From NCBI RefSeq assembly GCF_001685415.1, contig NZ_CP014989.1, positions 3,100,001 through 3,164,000 of the forward strand: a stretch of 64,000 nucleotides of DNA. The letters are read 5' to 3'. This DNA is from Serinicoccus hydrothermalis. GTDB taxonomy: Bacteria; Actinomycetota; Actinomycetes; Actinomycetales; Dermatophilaceae. The notes beneath the pieces are model-generated. The model was not told where the DNA came from, did no database searches, and was given only the letters and a program-made list of their open reading frames with translations. Below are positions 23,221-31,225 of the stretch, one piece after another (position 1 is the stretch's first letter; the number at the start of each line of letters is the position of its first letter). Both the position numbers and the translations under genes were made by a program.

Positions 23221-24368
23221 GCGGAGCCGTGGGGCATACCGCTGCCGCGGACGTCGGGACGACACCGCTCGCCGAGCTCACGACGATGCGGGTCGGCGGG
23301 GCCGCGCGCCGCCTCGTCACAGCCACCACCGAGGCCGAGCTCATCGACGCCGTCCGCGAGGCCGACGAGGCAGGTGAGCAGCTGCTCGTCGTGGGTGGCG
23401 GGTCCAACCTCGTCGTGGCCGACGAGGGCTTCCCGGGCACCGTCGTGCTGGTCCGGACGCGCGGCGTCGCGGTGCCGCACGACTCCGCCTGCGGCGGGGT
23501 GAGCGCCACCGTCGCGGCGGGGGAGAACTGGGACGAGGTCGTGGCCCACGCCTGCGAGCAGGGCTGGTCGGGGATCGAGGCGCTCTCCGGCATCCCCGGC
23601 GCCACCGGCGCCACGCCCGTGCAGAACGTCGGCGCCTACGGCCAGGAGGTCGCCCAGACCATCGCCAGCGTCCGGGTCTGGGACCGCGACCAGGGCCGGG
23701 TGCGGACGCTCTTCTCCGCCGACCTCGGCTTCGCCTACCGGCACTCGGTGCTCAAGGAGTCCATGGTCGGCCCGGAGGCGACACCGGGGGCGGTCACCCC
23801 ACGGCACGTCGTGCTCGACGTCACCTTCTCGCTGCGCCCGACCGAGCTCTCCCAGCCGATCAGGTATGCCGCGCTCGCCGACGGTCTCGGCGTCGAGCTG
23901 GGGGAGCGGGTCCCGTTGGCAGACGCCCGGGCCGCGGTGCTGGAGCAGCGGGGGCGCCGGGGGATGGTCCTGGACGCACCGGACCACGACACCTGGTCCT
24001 GCGGCTCGTTCTTCACCAACCCGATCCTGCCGCGCGAGCAGCTCGAGGAGGTCCGTGCCCGGGCGGCGGCGGGAGCCGGTGAGGACGCCGATGCGGCGGT
24101 CCCGCCGATGTACCCCACCGACACCGAGGAGCTGGTCAAGACCTCCGCCGCCTGGCTCATCGAGCACGCGGGCTTCACCAAGGGCTACGCCACGCGTGAG
24201 GGCAGGCCCGCCGGGCTGTCGACCAAGCATACCCTGGCGCTGACCAATCGCGGCTCTGCCCGCGCGCAGGACGTCGTCGAGCTCGCGCGCGAGGTGCGCG
24301 ACGGGGTGGAGGAGTCCTTCGGGGTGCGGCTGGTCAACGAGCCGGTGCTGGTCGGCCTCAGCCTCTAG
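23217..24368 (+). CDS. murB: UDP-N-acetylenolpyruvoylglucosamine reductase
   Basis: A 383-residue FAD enzyme that reduces UDP-GlcNAc-enolpyruvate to UDP-MurNAc in peptidoglycan synthesis. It has LTTMRVGGAARRLV, the FAD-binding VVGGGSNLVVADEGF, the GIPGATGATPVQNVGAYGQEV segment, FAYRHSVLK and the C-terminal GFTKGYATREGRPAGLSTKHTLALTN. GSFFTNP carries the catalytic serine, so this is the type I enzyme. GTG start inside the HadB-like stop. It ends on the palindrome CTAG shared with the convergent VapC stop. Confidence 0.95.
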   Translation: MSGAVGHTAAADVGTTPLAELTTMRVGGAARRLVTATTEAELIDAVREADEAGEQLLVVGGGSNLVVADEGFPGTVVLVRTRGVAVPHDSACGGVSATVAAGENWDEVVAHACEQGWSGIEALSGIPGATGATPVQNVGAYGQEVAQTIASVRVWDRDQGRVRTLFSADLGFAYRHSVLKESMVGPEATPGAVTPRHVVLDVTFSLRPTELSQPIRYAALADGLGVELGERVPLADARAAVLEQRGRRGMVLDAPDHDTWSCGSFFTNPILPREQLEEVRARAAAGAGEDADAAVPPMYPTDTEELVKTSAAWLIEHAGFTKGYATREGRPAGLSTKHTLALTNRGSARAQDVVELAREVRDGVEESFGVRLVNEPVLVGLSL

Positions 24369-24802
24369 GGACGTGGGTCCAGCGGGCGGCGCCAGGCCAG
24401 TCCGGGGAACCGGGCGAAGTCGGCGTCGTCACTGATGAGCGTCGCGCCATGTTGCATCGCCGTGGCCGCGTGAGCCGCGTCGGCGACGAGGTTGCCGGTG
24501 GCGCCGGCCCGCTCGCACAGGTCGAGGACCAGTTGCCAGTGCCCCGCCAGCGTCCGCAAGGTGCGCACGTTGGGGTGTCTCAGCAGGTTGCTGATCGACG
24601 CGGCCGCCTCCGGCACCGTCGCAGGGGTCGTGAAGACCCGGGGGTGGGTCACGACGCGCAGGGTCCCGGTGAGCACCGCGTCGCTGATGCCCACGACCTC
24701 CTCCCCGTCGACCGCCCGCTCCAGCCAGGGCCGCAGTGTCGTGTGGCCGGGTGAGCCCCGGTGGAGCGCCCCCACCAGCACGTTGACGTCAAGGGCGAGC
24801 AT
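24365..24802 (-). CDS. vapC: PIN-domain ribonuclease toxin (VapC-like)
   Basis: A 145-residue PIN domain, the toxin of type II VapBC modules, typically cutting tRNA or rRNA. Acidic active-site residues are the Asp of LALDVNVLVGALH near the start, Glu in AVDGEEVVGIS, Asp in NLVADAAHAATAM and Asp in LISDDADFARFPGL. It overlaps its antitoxin gene by 14 bases. Its stop and the murB stop share CTAG, so the module sits exactly at the end of murB. The cellular RNA target cannot be read from sequence. Confidence 0.88.
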   Translation of the reverse strand: MLALDVNVLVGALHRGSPGHTTLRPWLERAVDGEEVVGISDAVLTGTLRVVTHPRVFTTPATVPEAAASISNLLRHPNVRTLRTLAGHWQLVLDLCERAGATGNLVADAAHAATAMQHGATLISDDADFARFPGLAWRRPLDPRP

Positions 24803-25037
24803 CGGTCATGAGCTCTTCCAGGGCGGCCTGGTCGCTCAGGTCGACGCCCGGACGGAGCCCGCCGTCCCCGCCGACCGGCGTGAGCGAGAAGGGCGCGTCG
24901 TGGCGCCGGTGGCTCCGTGAGGCCAGGGCCTCGCGCAGCGACTCCTCGATGAGTGAGGTCACGGTCCTGCGCTCGCGGAGCGCCGTCTCGCGCACCTCGT
25001 CGTAGAGGTCCTGGGGCAACCGGATGGTCGTGCGCAC
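24789..25037 (-). CDS. vapB: Ribbon-helix-helix antitoxin (VapB-like)
   Basis: An 82-residue antitoxin whose N-terminal ribbon-helix-helix (MRTTIRLPQDLYDEV, then RTVTSLIEESLREAL) binds DNA as a dimer; the acidic C-terminus would wrap VapC. The GTG start has TATGCT exactly six bases upstream and no ribosome site, so it is probably leaderless. A palindrome sits about 10 bases further upstream. It overlaps vapC by 14 bases. Confidence 0.85.
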   Translation of the reverse strand: MRTTIRLPQDLYDEVRETALRERRTVTSLIEESLREALASRSHRRHDAPFSLTPVGGDGGLRPGVDLSDQAALEELMTDARP

Positions 25038-25043
25038 AGGTCG

Positions 25044-25071
25044 AGCATACCGTGGCTGACATATGTATGTC
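25044..25071 (-). promoter_or_regulatory. Autoregulated leaderless promoter of vapBC
   Basis: The minus-strand -10 is TATGCT (25044-25049). Upstream lies GACAT-ATGT-ATGTC (25058-25071), with the 8-bp palindrome ACATATGT, at the -35 position. Binding there by a ribbon-helix-helix antitoxin would block the promoter. Confidence 0.55.
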
Positions 25072-25081
25072 GGGCCCTCGC

Positions 25082-26035
25082 CTACCGTTCGCGGACGCCG
25101 GAGGCGTCGGCGTCAGCGATGGTCTTCAGCTCGGCAGCAGGCACCTGCTCAACTGGGTCAACCTCTCGCCGGGTGACGAAGCGCACGTGGCGACCGTTGT
25201 CGACCACGGGGGCGATCTGCGGCGAGCCCGGTCGCTGTTCCGCCGGCAGCGCGTCGACCCGCGCCTCCACCGCCTCGAAGAGCGCCCGACCGGCTTCTGG
25301 CGGCGTCTCGCGGTCGGTGACGTAGGCCAGGGCCGAGGAGAAGAAGGAGTACTGCATGGACACGGTGGCGACGTCGCCGCCGGTGAGGTACTCCAGCGAG
25401 GAGACCGATCACGCCTGCACGTAACCGGTACCGTCGAGGTGACGTGTACCACGGACCGGTCGAGGGCGCCGGTGCGGTCGATCTCCGCCATGACGGCGGC
25501 CACCGCGGCCTCGATCGTGTCGTTGTCCTCCTTCCCGGCATACAGCCGGATGGGCTCGAGCGCCGGGGCGCCGGTCACCCGCTCGAGGTCCGCCGCCCTC
25601 GGGCCGTCCGCCATGATCGCCTGCCCGTCGCGCCCCAGGTCGTCCCACGACGAGCAGCGCCGCGGCGACGAAGGAGGCGACCACCCCGGGCAGCCAGCGG
25701 CGGCCCAGCCGGGCGAGCCTGCGCCACAGCGAGCCGACCAGCTCGACCGCCAGCACGAGCAGCACGCCGAGCCCCACCCCTCCGGCGACGCCGACGGCCA
25801 TCCCCGCGTTGCCGACGGTGTCGAGCCCCACCAGCTCGGCGTTGCTCGCCTGCTGGCGCACGCTCCACCACCACACGACGACGCTGATGATGAGGGGGAG
25901 CAGGCTGGGGCTCAGGGCGACCCAGAGCATCACCAGCCCGAGGGTGAACCCCATCTGTGACACGCGACCGAAGAGCCACGCCCGCCCCGAGCGCACCGTG
26001 CGGGGATAGAGCAGCACGGTCCGGGTCGCGCCCAC
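25082..26035 (-). pseudogene. Decayed alpha/beta-hydrolase-family membrane protein (Abhydrolase_9-like)
   Basis: Three successive reading frames together resemble one gene. Frame 1 (from GTG 26035) gives membrane helices with ALSPSLLP. Frame 2 (about 25650-25420) gives EPIRLYAGKEDNDTIEAAV and MAEIDRTGALDRSVVHV. Frame 3 (about 25400-25082) gives SMQYSFFSSALAYVTDRE and AGRALFEAVEARVDALP. These are landmarks of PF10081-type proteins, normally about 550 residues. At least two frameshifts are needed, and the nucleophile elbow and much of the catalytic domain are missing after PAEQRPGSPQ. No functional product is expected. Confidence 0.7.
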
Positions 26036-26044
26036 GACCCAAAT

Positions 26045-27091
26045 CTAGGACGAGGTGCCCTCCGACCCGAGCCAGGTGTCGACCTGCGCCAGCAGGTCGC
26101 GCCTCACCTGCGGGGGAGCGGTCGAGCCCTCGATCGAGCCACGCGCGAGGAGCGCCAGCCCGGCGTCGTCGAGCCCGTGGTCGAGGCGGGCCGAGACGTA
26201 CTGGTCGGCCAGCCGGTTGCCGAAGAGCAGCGGGTCGTCGGCGCCGAGCGCCACCCGGGCCCCGACCTCGAGCAGCCGCCGCAGCGGCACCGCGCCCGGG
26301 GAGTCGTAGACCCCCAGCGCGACGTTGCTGCCGGGGCACACCTCGAGCGTCACCTGCTCCTGGACCACGCGGTCCAGCACCGCCGGGTCCTCGACCGCGC
26401 GGATCCCGTGCCCCAGCCGGTCGGGCAGCAGGTGGTCCAGCGCCACCTGCACGTGGTCGGCTCCGAGCAGCTCGCCGGCGTGCGGCACGCTCGCGAGCCC
26501 GGCCCGCGTCGCGATCCGGAAGGCCGGCTCGAAGTCACCGGTCCAGCCCCGCCGCTCGTCGTTGGACAGCCCGAAGCCCACCACGGTGCCGGCACCCTCC
26601 CCGGCATACCTCGCCGCCAGCCGGGCCAGCGCGCGGGCGTCCAGCGGGTGCTTCATCCGGGACGCGGCGACGACGACGGCGACCTGGGTGCCGGTCGCCG
26701 CGGTCGCGACGCGAGCCTCGTCCAGGACGATCTCCAGCGCCGGCGTGAGCCCGCCGACGAAGGGGGCGTAGGACGTCGGGTCGACCTGGATCTCCAGCCA
26801 CCGGGATCCCTCGGCGGCGTCGTCCTCCGCGGCCTCCCGCACGATCCGCCGCATGTCGTCCTCGTCACGCACCACCGCCCGCGCGGCGTCGTAGAGGCGC
26901 TGGAAGCGGAACCACCCCCGCTCGTCCAGCCCGGACAGCTCCGGCGGCCACTGCGTGGTCAGCGCGTGCGGCAGCCGCAGGTCGTGCTTCTCGGCGAGCT
27001 CACGCACCGTCTCCACCCGCATCGAGCCGGTGAAGTGCAGGTGCAGGTGCGCCTTCGGCAGCGCGAGCAGCGAGCGCGTCCCCTCAGGCAT
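26045..27091 (-). CDS. add: Adenosine deaminase
   Basis: A 348-residue amidohydrolase that deaminates adenosine to inosine with one zinc ion in purine salvage. Metal ligands and catalytic residues appear in order: KAHLHLHFTGS (His-x-His near residue 15), SVPHAGELLG (His, Glu), LPDRLGHGIRA (His) and VALGADDPLLFG (Asp pair). The ATG at 27091 is just before this first motif; longer readings have no family similarity. Members of the adenine deaminase branch are close relatives. In related actinobacteria a gene of this kind also lies near murB, so it is probably backbone. Confidence 0.88.
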   Translation of the reverse strand: MPEGTRSLLALPKAHLHLHFTGSMRVETVRELAEKHDLRLPHALTTQWPPELSGLDERGWFRFQRLYDAARAVVRDEDDMRRIVREAAEDDAAEGSRWLEIQVDPTSYAPFVGGLTPALEIVLDEARVATAATGTQVAVVVAASRMKHPLDARALARLAARYAGEGAGTVVGFGLSNDERRGWTGDFEPAFRIATRAGLASVPHAGELLGADHVQVALDHLLPDRLGHGIRAVEDPAVLDRVVQEQVTLEVCPGSNVALGVYDSPGAVPLRRLLEVGARVALGADDPLLFGNRLADQYVSARLDHGLDDAGLALLARGSIEGSTAPPQVRRDLLAQVDTWLGSEGTSS

Positions 27092-27139
27092 CTGCTCAGG
27101 GTAGACGTGCTGTCCCGCTGCCGCCGATAGACTTCCGGT

Positions 27140-27718
27140 ATGCCGCAGGTCAGCGCCAGCATCTGGGTGGGGGTGGAGCCGGCCGACGCCTTCGCGGTGT
27201 CGCAGACGACGGGTCGGGTGCGGCGCGCCTGGGACCCGTTCATCCGCCGGCAGCACTTCCTCGACGGGGCCACCTCGCCCGAGGTGGGCGTCCGCACCTG
27301 GACGCGCGCCCGCGTCGGCCCGGCCATGGTGAGCCGCTACGTCAGCTACCGGCCGCCGCGGCAGGCCGGCATGACGATGGAGTCGGGCCCGTGGTTCTTC
27401 GACACCTTCGGCGGGGGATGGCGCTTCACCCCGCAGGCGCAGGACGGGGTCGCGGGCACGCTGGCGGTGTGGAAGTACACCTTCAGCACCCGCCCGGCCT
27501 GGCTGCGGCCGGTCGCCGACCGGGTCGGGACGTGGCTCCTCGGCCGGGAGATCCGGGCCCGCATCGCCGCGTGGGCCCGGGCCTGCACGGAGCCCGAGGT
27601 CCTGGCCGCGGCGCGGTCCGACCGGGCCGAGCGCGAGGGGAGCGTGGTGCGCGGCTCGTCCGCGGGCCCTCCCGGGGGCTCACCGGAGCAGGGCTCGGGG
27701 GATAGCCCCCTGGGGTGA
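27140..27718 (+). CDS. SRPBCC-fold (polyketide cyclase/START-like) protein
   Basis: A 192-residue protein with the pattern of the SRPBCC lipid-binding fold: SASIWVGVEPADAFAV at the start, WDPFIRRQHFLDGA, FDTFGGGWRFTPQ, the beta-strand GTLAVWKYTFSTRP and a long C-terminal helix. It would bind a hydrophobic ligand; no catalytic residues are evident. The last 30 residues are low-complexity Gly/Ser/Pro. TAGACT six bases before the ATG indicates a leaderless mRNA. It precedes the ABC exporter operon by 27 bases, but may be independently transcribed. Confidence 0.7.
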   Translation: MPQVSASIWVGVEPADAFAVSQTTGRVRRAWDPFIRRQHFLDGATSPEVGVRTWTRARVGPAMVSRYVSYRPPRQAGMTMESGPWFFDTFGGGWRFTPQAQDGVAGTLAVWKYTFSTRPAWLRPVADRVGTWLLGREIRARIAAWARACTEPEVLAAARSDRAEREGSVVRGSSAGPPGGSPEQGSGDSPLG

Positions 27719-27745
27719 GTCAGGGGAGCGATCTAGGGTCGAGCC

Positions 27746-28711
27746 GTGACAGTCATCCAGACCGAGGCGCTCACCAAGCGCTACGGCTCCAGCCAGGTCG
27801 CGGCGCTCGCCGACCTCTCGATCGAGGTCGGCGACGGCGTCACCGGCCTCGTCGGCGCCAACGGCGCCGGCAAGTCCACCCTCATCAAGATCCTGCTCGG
27901 CCTGCTCGCGCCTACCTCGGGGTCGGCGTCCGTGCTCGGGCACGACATCCGCGCGGACGGTGAGGCGATCCGCCAGGTCGTGGGCTACATGCCCGAGCAC
28001 GACTGCCTGCCGCCGGACATGCGCTGCATCGACTTCGTCGTCCACATGGGCCGGATGTCCGGCCTGCCGCCCGCCCCGGCCCGCGAGCGGGCCGCCGACG
28101 TGCTCCGCCACGTGGGCCTCGCCGAGGAGCGCTACCGGCTCATGGGCGGCTACTCCACCGGGATGAAGCAGCGCGCCAAGCTCGCGCAGGCCCTGGTCCA
28201 CGACCCGGCGCTGGTCATGCTCGACGAGCCCACCAACGGCCTGGACCCGGCGGCCCGCGACGACATGCTGGCCCTGGTGCAGCGCATCGGCCACGACTTC
28301 GGCATACCCGTGCTCGTCACCTCGCACCTGCTGGGCGAGCTGGAGCGGATCAGCGACCACGTCGTCGTGCTCGACGGCGGGCAGCTGCTGCGCTCGGAGG
28401 CGACGCAGGCCTTCCTCGCCGACACCGGGGTGGTGCTCGTCGAGGTGCTCGGGGAGGACGACGCCCAGACCCGCATGGGCGAGGCGCTGGCCGCACGCGG
28501 CCTGGTCTGCCGGCCCCGCGGCACGATGATCGAGATCGACCCCGTCGAGGTCGAGGGCGCAGGCGACGACGCCGCGGCGGCCGCCCTCGCCCACGACCGG
28601 CTCCGGGACCTCGTCCGGGACGCCGCCGCCGACCTCGGTGTGGGGCTGGTCCGGCTGCAGCCGCAGACCGGGCGCCTCGAGGACGTCTTCCGCGAGGAGG
28701 TGCCGGCATGA
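27746..28711 (+). CDS. ABC transporter ATP-binding protein (exporter 1)
   Basis: A 321-residue ATPase with Walker A GANGAGKST, signature YSTGMKQRAKLAQAL, Walker B LVMLDEPTNGLD and switch histidine VTSHLLGE, followed by about 100 residues of C-terminal accessory domain. It starts at GTG with TAGGGT six bases upstream (leaderless type). It overlaps the next permease gene by four bases. The operon runs ATPase, permease, ATPase, permease, with all junctions overlapping, which suggests either two exporters or a heteromeric one. Substrate unknown. Confidence 0.88.
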   Translation: MTVIQTEALTKRYGSSQVAALADLSIEVGDGVTGLVGANGAGKSTLIKILLGLLAPTSGSASVLGHDIRADGEAIRQVVGYMPEHDCLPPDMRCIDFVVHMGRMSGLPPAPARERAADVLRHVGLAEERYRLMGGYSTGMKQRAKLAQALVHDPALVMLDEPTNGLDPAARDDMLALVQRIGHDFGIPVLVTSHLLGELERISDHVVVLDGGQLLRSEATQAFLADTGVVLVEVLGEDDAQTRMGEALAARGLVCRPRGTMIEIDPVEVEGAGDDAAAAALAHDRLRDLVRDAAADLGVGLVRLQPQTGRLEDVFREEVPA

Positions 28712-29595
28712 GCGCCCCGGCCGAGCGGGCCGGCGTGATCCACGACATCGGCTACCGCCGGTATGCCGGGACCCGGGTGGGCCGTCGCGGCATCGCGGCC
28801 TCCCTGCTCGCCTCGGGGGTGCTCGCCGTCTTCGGCTTCGGCCGGTCGGGCAAGGCCAAGATCCTGCCCTTCGTGCTCCTGGGCATGACCCTCGTCCCGG
28901 CCGTCGTGCAGGTCGGCATCATGAGCTTCATCGGCCTCGACGCCGACCTGCTCAACTACGCGGGCTACAACTCCGGCAGCTCCTTCCTCGTCGTCCTCTT
29001 CGTGGCGGCCCAGGCGCCGGTGCTCTTCAGCCGGGACCTGCGCTCGGGGGTGATCAGCCTCTACCTCGCGCGGCCGCTGGGGGCGACGGCCTTCGCGCTC
29101 ATCCGGTGGGCCTCGCTGGTGCTGGCGATCCTCGCCTTCGTGCTCACGCCGCTGCTCGTGCTCTTCATCGGTGGCCTGACCGCCGGGGCCTCCTTCCGCG
29201 ACGAGATCGGGCCGGTCGCCTGGGCGCTGGGCGGGGCCGTCGTCCTCGCCCTGCTCGTCGCCACGGTCTCCGCCCTCGTGGCGTCCTGGACGCTGCGGCG
29301 CGGCCTCGCGATCGCGGGCACCATCATGGTGCTGATGGTCGGGTTGGGCGTCACCGTGGCCCTCAAGGAGACGCTGTTCGCCGAGGGCATGGACACCGCG
29401 GCCCACTGGGTCTCGCTGCTCTCGCCCTTCGCCCTCGTCGACGCCGTCACCGCGGTGCTCGGCGACACCGCCGGCCAGATCTCGCAGGCACCGGAGTCGG
29501 CGCTCACCGGGTGGCTGCTGCTGCTCGCCGCCCTGGCCCTCATGGCCGGCGGGCTGCTCCTGCTCGTCCGCCGCTACCGCAGCAAGGGGGCATGA
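28708..29595 (+). CDS. ABC transporter permease (exporter 1)
   Basis: A 295-residue ABC-2-type membrane protein with about six helices, including ILPFVLLGMTLVPAVVQVGIM and WLLLLAALALMAGGLLLLV at the end. The N-terminal DIGYRRYAGTRVGRR is typical of YitT/NatB-like permeases encoded beside such ATPases. It overlaps the ATPase genes on both sides, so it is co-translated with them. Confidence 0.82.
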   Translation: MSAPAERAGVIHDIGYRRYAGTRVGRRGIAASLLASGVLAVFGFGRSGKAKILPFVLLGMTLVPAVVQVGIMSFIGLDADLLNYAGYNSGSSFLVVLFVAAQAPVLFSRDLRSGVISLYLARPLGATAFALIRWASLVLAILAFVLTPLLVLFIGGLTAGASFRDEIGPVAWALGGAVVLALLVATVSALVASWTLRRGLAIAGTIMVLMVGLGVTVALKETLFAEGMDTAAHWVSLLSPFALVDAVTAVLGDTAGQISQAPESALTGWLLLLAALALMAGGLLLLVRRYRSKGA

Positions 29596-30518
29596 TGACC
29601 GACCTGACCCTGAGCGAGGTCTCACGGTGGTACGGCAACGTCGTCGCCGTCAACGACGTCTCCATGACGATCGGCCCGGGCGTGACCGGCCTGCTCGGTC
29701 CCAACGGGGCCGGCAAGTCCACCCTCATCGCCCTCATGGCCGGCTTCCTGGCCCCGTCCTCGGGCGAGGTCCGCCTCGGCGACCAGCGCGTGTGGCGCAA
29801 CGTGCAGGCATACCGCGACCTGGGGCTGGTGCCCGAGCGGGAGGTGAGCTTCGCCTATCTCACCGGGCGGCAGTTCGTGCAGGCCAGCGCCGAGCTGCAC
29901 AAGCTGCCCGACGCGCGCGCCGCGACCGCGCGGGCGCTCGCCGAGGTCGACCTCACCGAGGCCGCCGACCGGGCGATCAGCACCTACTCCAAGGGGATGC
30001 GGCAGCGGGCCAAGCTCGCCTCGGCGCTCGTCCACGAGCCCGGCGTGCTGCTGCTGGACGAGCCCTTCAACGGCGTCGACCCGCGGCAGCGGATGCGCCT
30101 CATGGACCTGCTCACGAGCATGGGCGAGCAGGGCCGGACCGTGCTCTTCTCCAGCCACATCCTCGAGGAGGTCGAGCAGATCGCCCGGCAGATCGAGGTG
30201 GTCGTCGCGGGGCGGCACGCCGCCAGCGGCGACTTCGGCGCGATCCGGCGGCTCATGACCGACCGCCCCAGCCACTACGTCGTCCGGTCCACCGACGACC
30301 GCGCCCTCGCGGCCGCCCTCATGGGCCAGCCCGGCGTGCGCAGCGTCGCCCTGGGTCGGGTCGGGTCCGGCGAGGCCATCACCGTGGAGGTGACCGACAT
30401 GGGTGAGTTCACCCACGCCCTGCCGCAGCTCGCGCGCTCGGCCGGGATCACGGTGCGCGAGCTCGCACCCTCGGACGAGAGCCTGGAGTCGGTGTTCACC
30501 TACCTGGTGCAGTCATGA
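29592..30518 (+). CDS. ABC transporter ATP-binding protein (exporter 2)
   Basis: A 308-residue ATPase with Walker A GPNGAGKST, signature YSKGMRQRAKLASAL, Walker B LLLDEPFNGVD and SSHILEE. Sequence and order show it is a paralogue of the ATPase 1.8 kb upstream, consistent with duplication of an ATPase-permease pair. The start may be the ATG at 29592 (overlapping the permease stop) or at 29595. A C-terminal accessory domain follows the nucleotide-binding domain. Confidence 0.87.
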   Translation: MMTDLTLSEVSRWYGNVVAVNDVSMTIGPGVTGLLGPNGAGKSTLIALMAGFLAPSSGEVRLGDQRVWRNVQAYRDLGLVPEREVSFAYLTGRQFVQASAELHKLPDARAATARALAEVDLTEAADRAISTYSKGMRQRAKLASALVHEPGVLLLDEPFNGVDPRQRMRLMDLLTSMGEQGRTVLFSSHILEEVEQIARQIEVVVAGRHAASGDFGAIRRLMTDRPSHYVVRSTDDRALAAALMGQPGVRSVALGRVGSGEAITVEVTDMGEFTHALPQLARSAGITVRELAPSDESLESVFTYLVQS

Positions 30519-31225
30519 ACCCCACGATCATGCGGTTGGCGCTGCGCTCCATCGTCGGTGGCTGGCGCGGGGTCGTCCTCGTCGCCCTCCCGGTGCTGCT
30601 CGTCGTCTTCGCGGGGGTGCTGCGCGCCGTCACCGGGGAGCCGGTCAGCGCCTCGGCGGTCATCGGTGAGATCGGGCTGGCGCTCGTGGTGCCCCTCGTG
30701 GCGCTGCTCGCGGCCAACGGCGTCCTGGGCCCGGAGATCGACGACGGCTCGGTGGTCTACCTCCTCTCCACACCGGTCAGCCGGTATGCCGTCGCGGCGT
30801 CCAAGTTCGGCGTCGCCGCCGGCACGTCCGTCGTGCTCTCGGTGGCGGGGCTGCTCGGCGCCACCCTCGCAGGCGGCCTCTCGGACCGGTGGCTCGTCGT
30901 GGCGCTGGTGACCGGCGGCGGGGGAGCGGTGCTCTACGCCGCCCTCTTCACCGCGCTCGCCGCCGCGACCCGGCACGGCATGATCGCCGGGCTCATCTAC
31001 GTCCTCGTCGTGGAGCAGCTGCTCCAGCGCTTCCTCGGCGGCTTCCGCTTCGTCTCCGTGCGGGCCGTCGCCGAGCGTCTGGGCGAGGTCGCGGCGGACG
31101 TCGACCTCCCGGTGGCCGACATGACCGTGGGGTATGCCGCCGTCGCCTCGCTCGTCCTCCTCGTCGCGGGTGTCGTGGCCGCCGGGTGGCGGCTGTCGCG
31201 CTTCCAGCTCAGGGGCGACGAGTAG
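30515..31225 (+). CDS. ABC transporter permease (exporter 2)
   Basis: A 236-residue ABC-2-like membrane protein with about six hydrophobic helices, such as LVALPVLLVVFAGVLRAVTG near the start and VASLVLLVAGVVAAGWRL near the end. The phrase DGSVVYLLSTPVSRYAVAASKF is common in this permease class. It is last in the four-gene operon. Its 3' end overlaps the convergent FUSC gene by 17 bases, so antisense transcription is possible there. Confidence 0.82.
   Translation: MNPTIMRLALRSIVGGWRGVVLVALPVLLVVFAGVLRAVTGEPVSASAVIGEIGLALVVPLVALLAANGVLGPEIDDGSVVYLLSTPVSRYAVAASKFGVAAGTSVVLSVAGLLGATLAGGLSDRWLVVALVTGGGGAVLYAALFTALAAATRHGMIAGLIYVLVVEQLLQRFLGGFRFVSVRAVAERLGEVAADVDLPVADMTVGYAAVASLVLLVAGVVAAGWRLSRFQLRGDE

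Noticed and set aside
31209-31225. Possible frameshift where the permease and FUSC genes overlap
   Set aside because: They are convergent genes whose 3' ends overlap by 17 bases; both proteins end plausibly.
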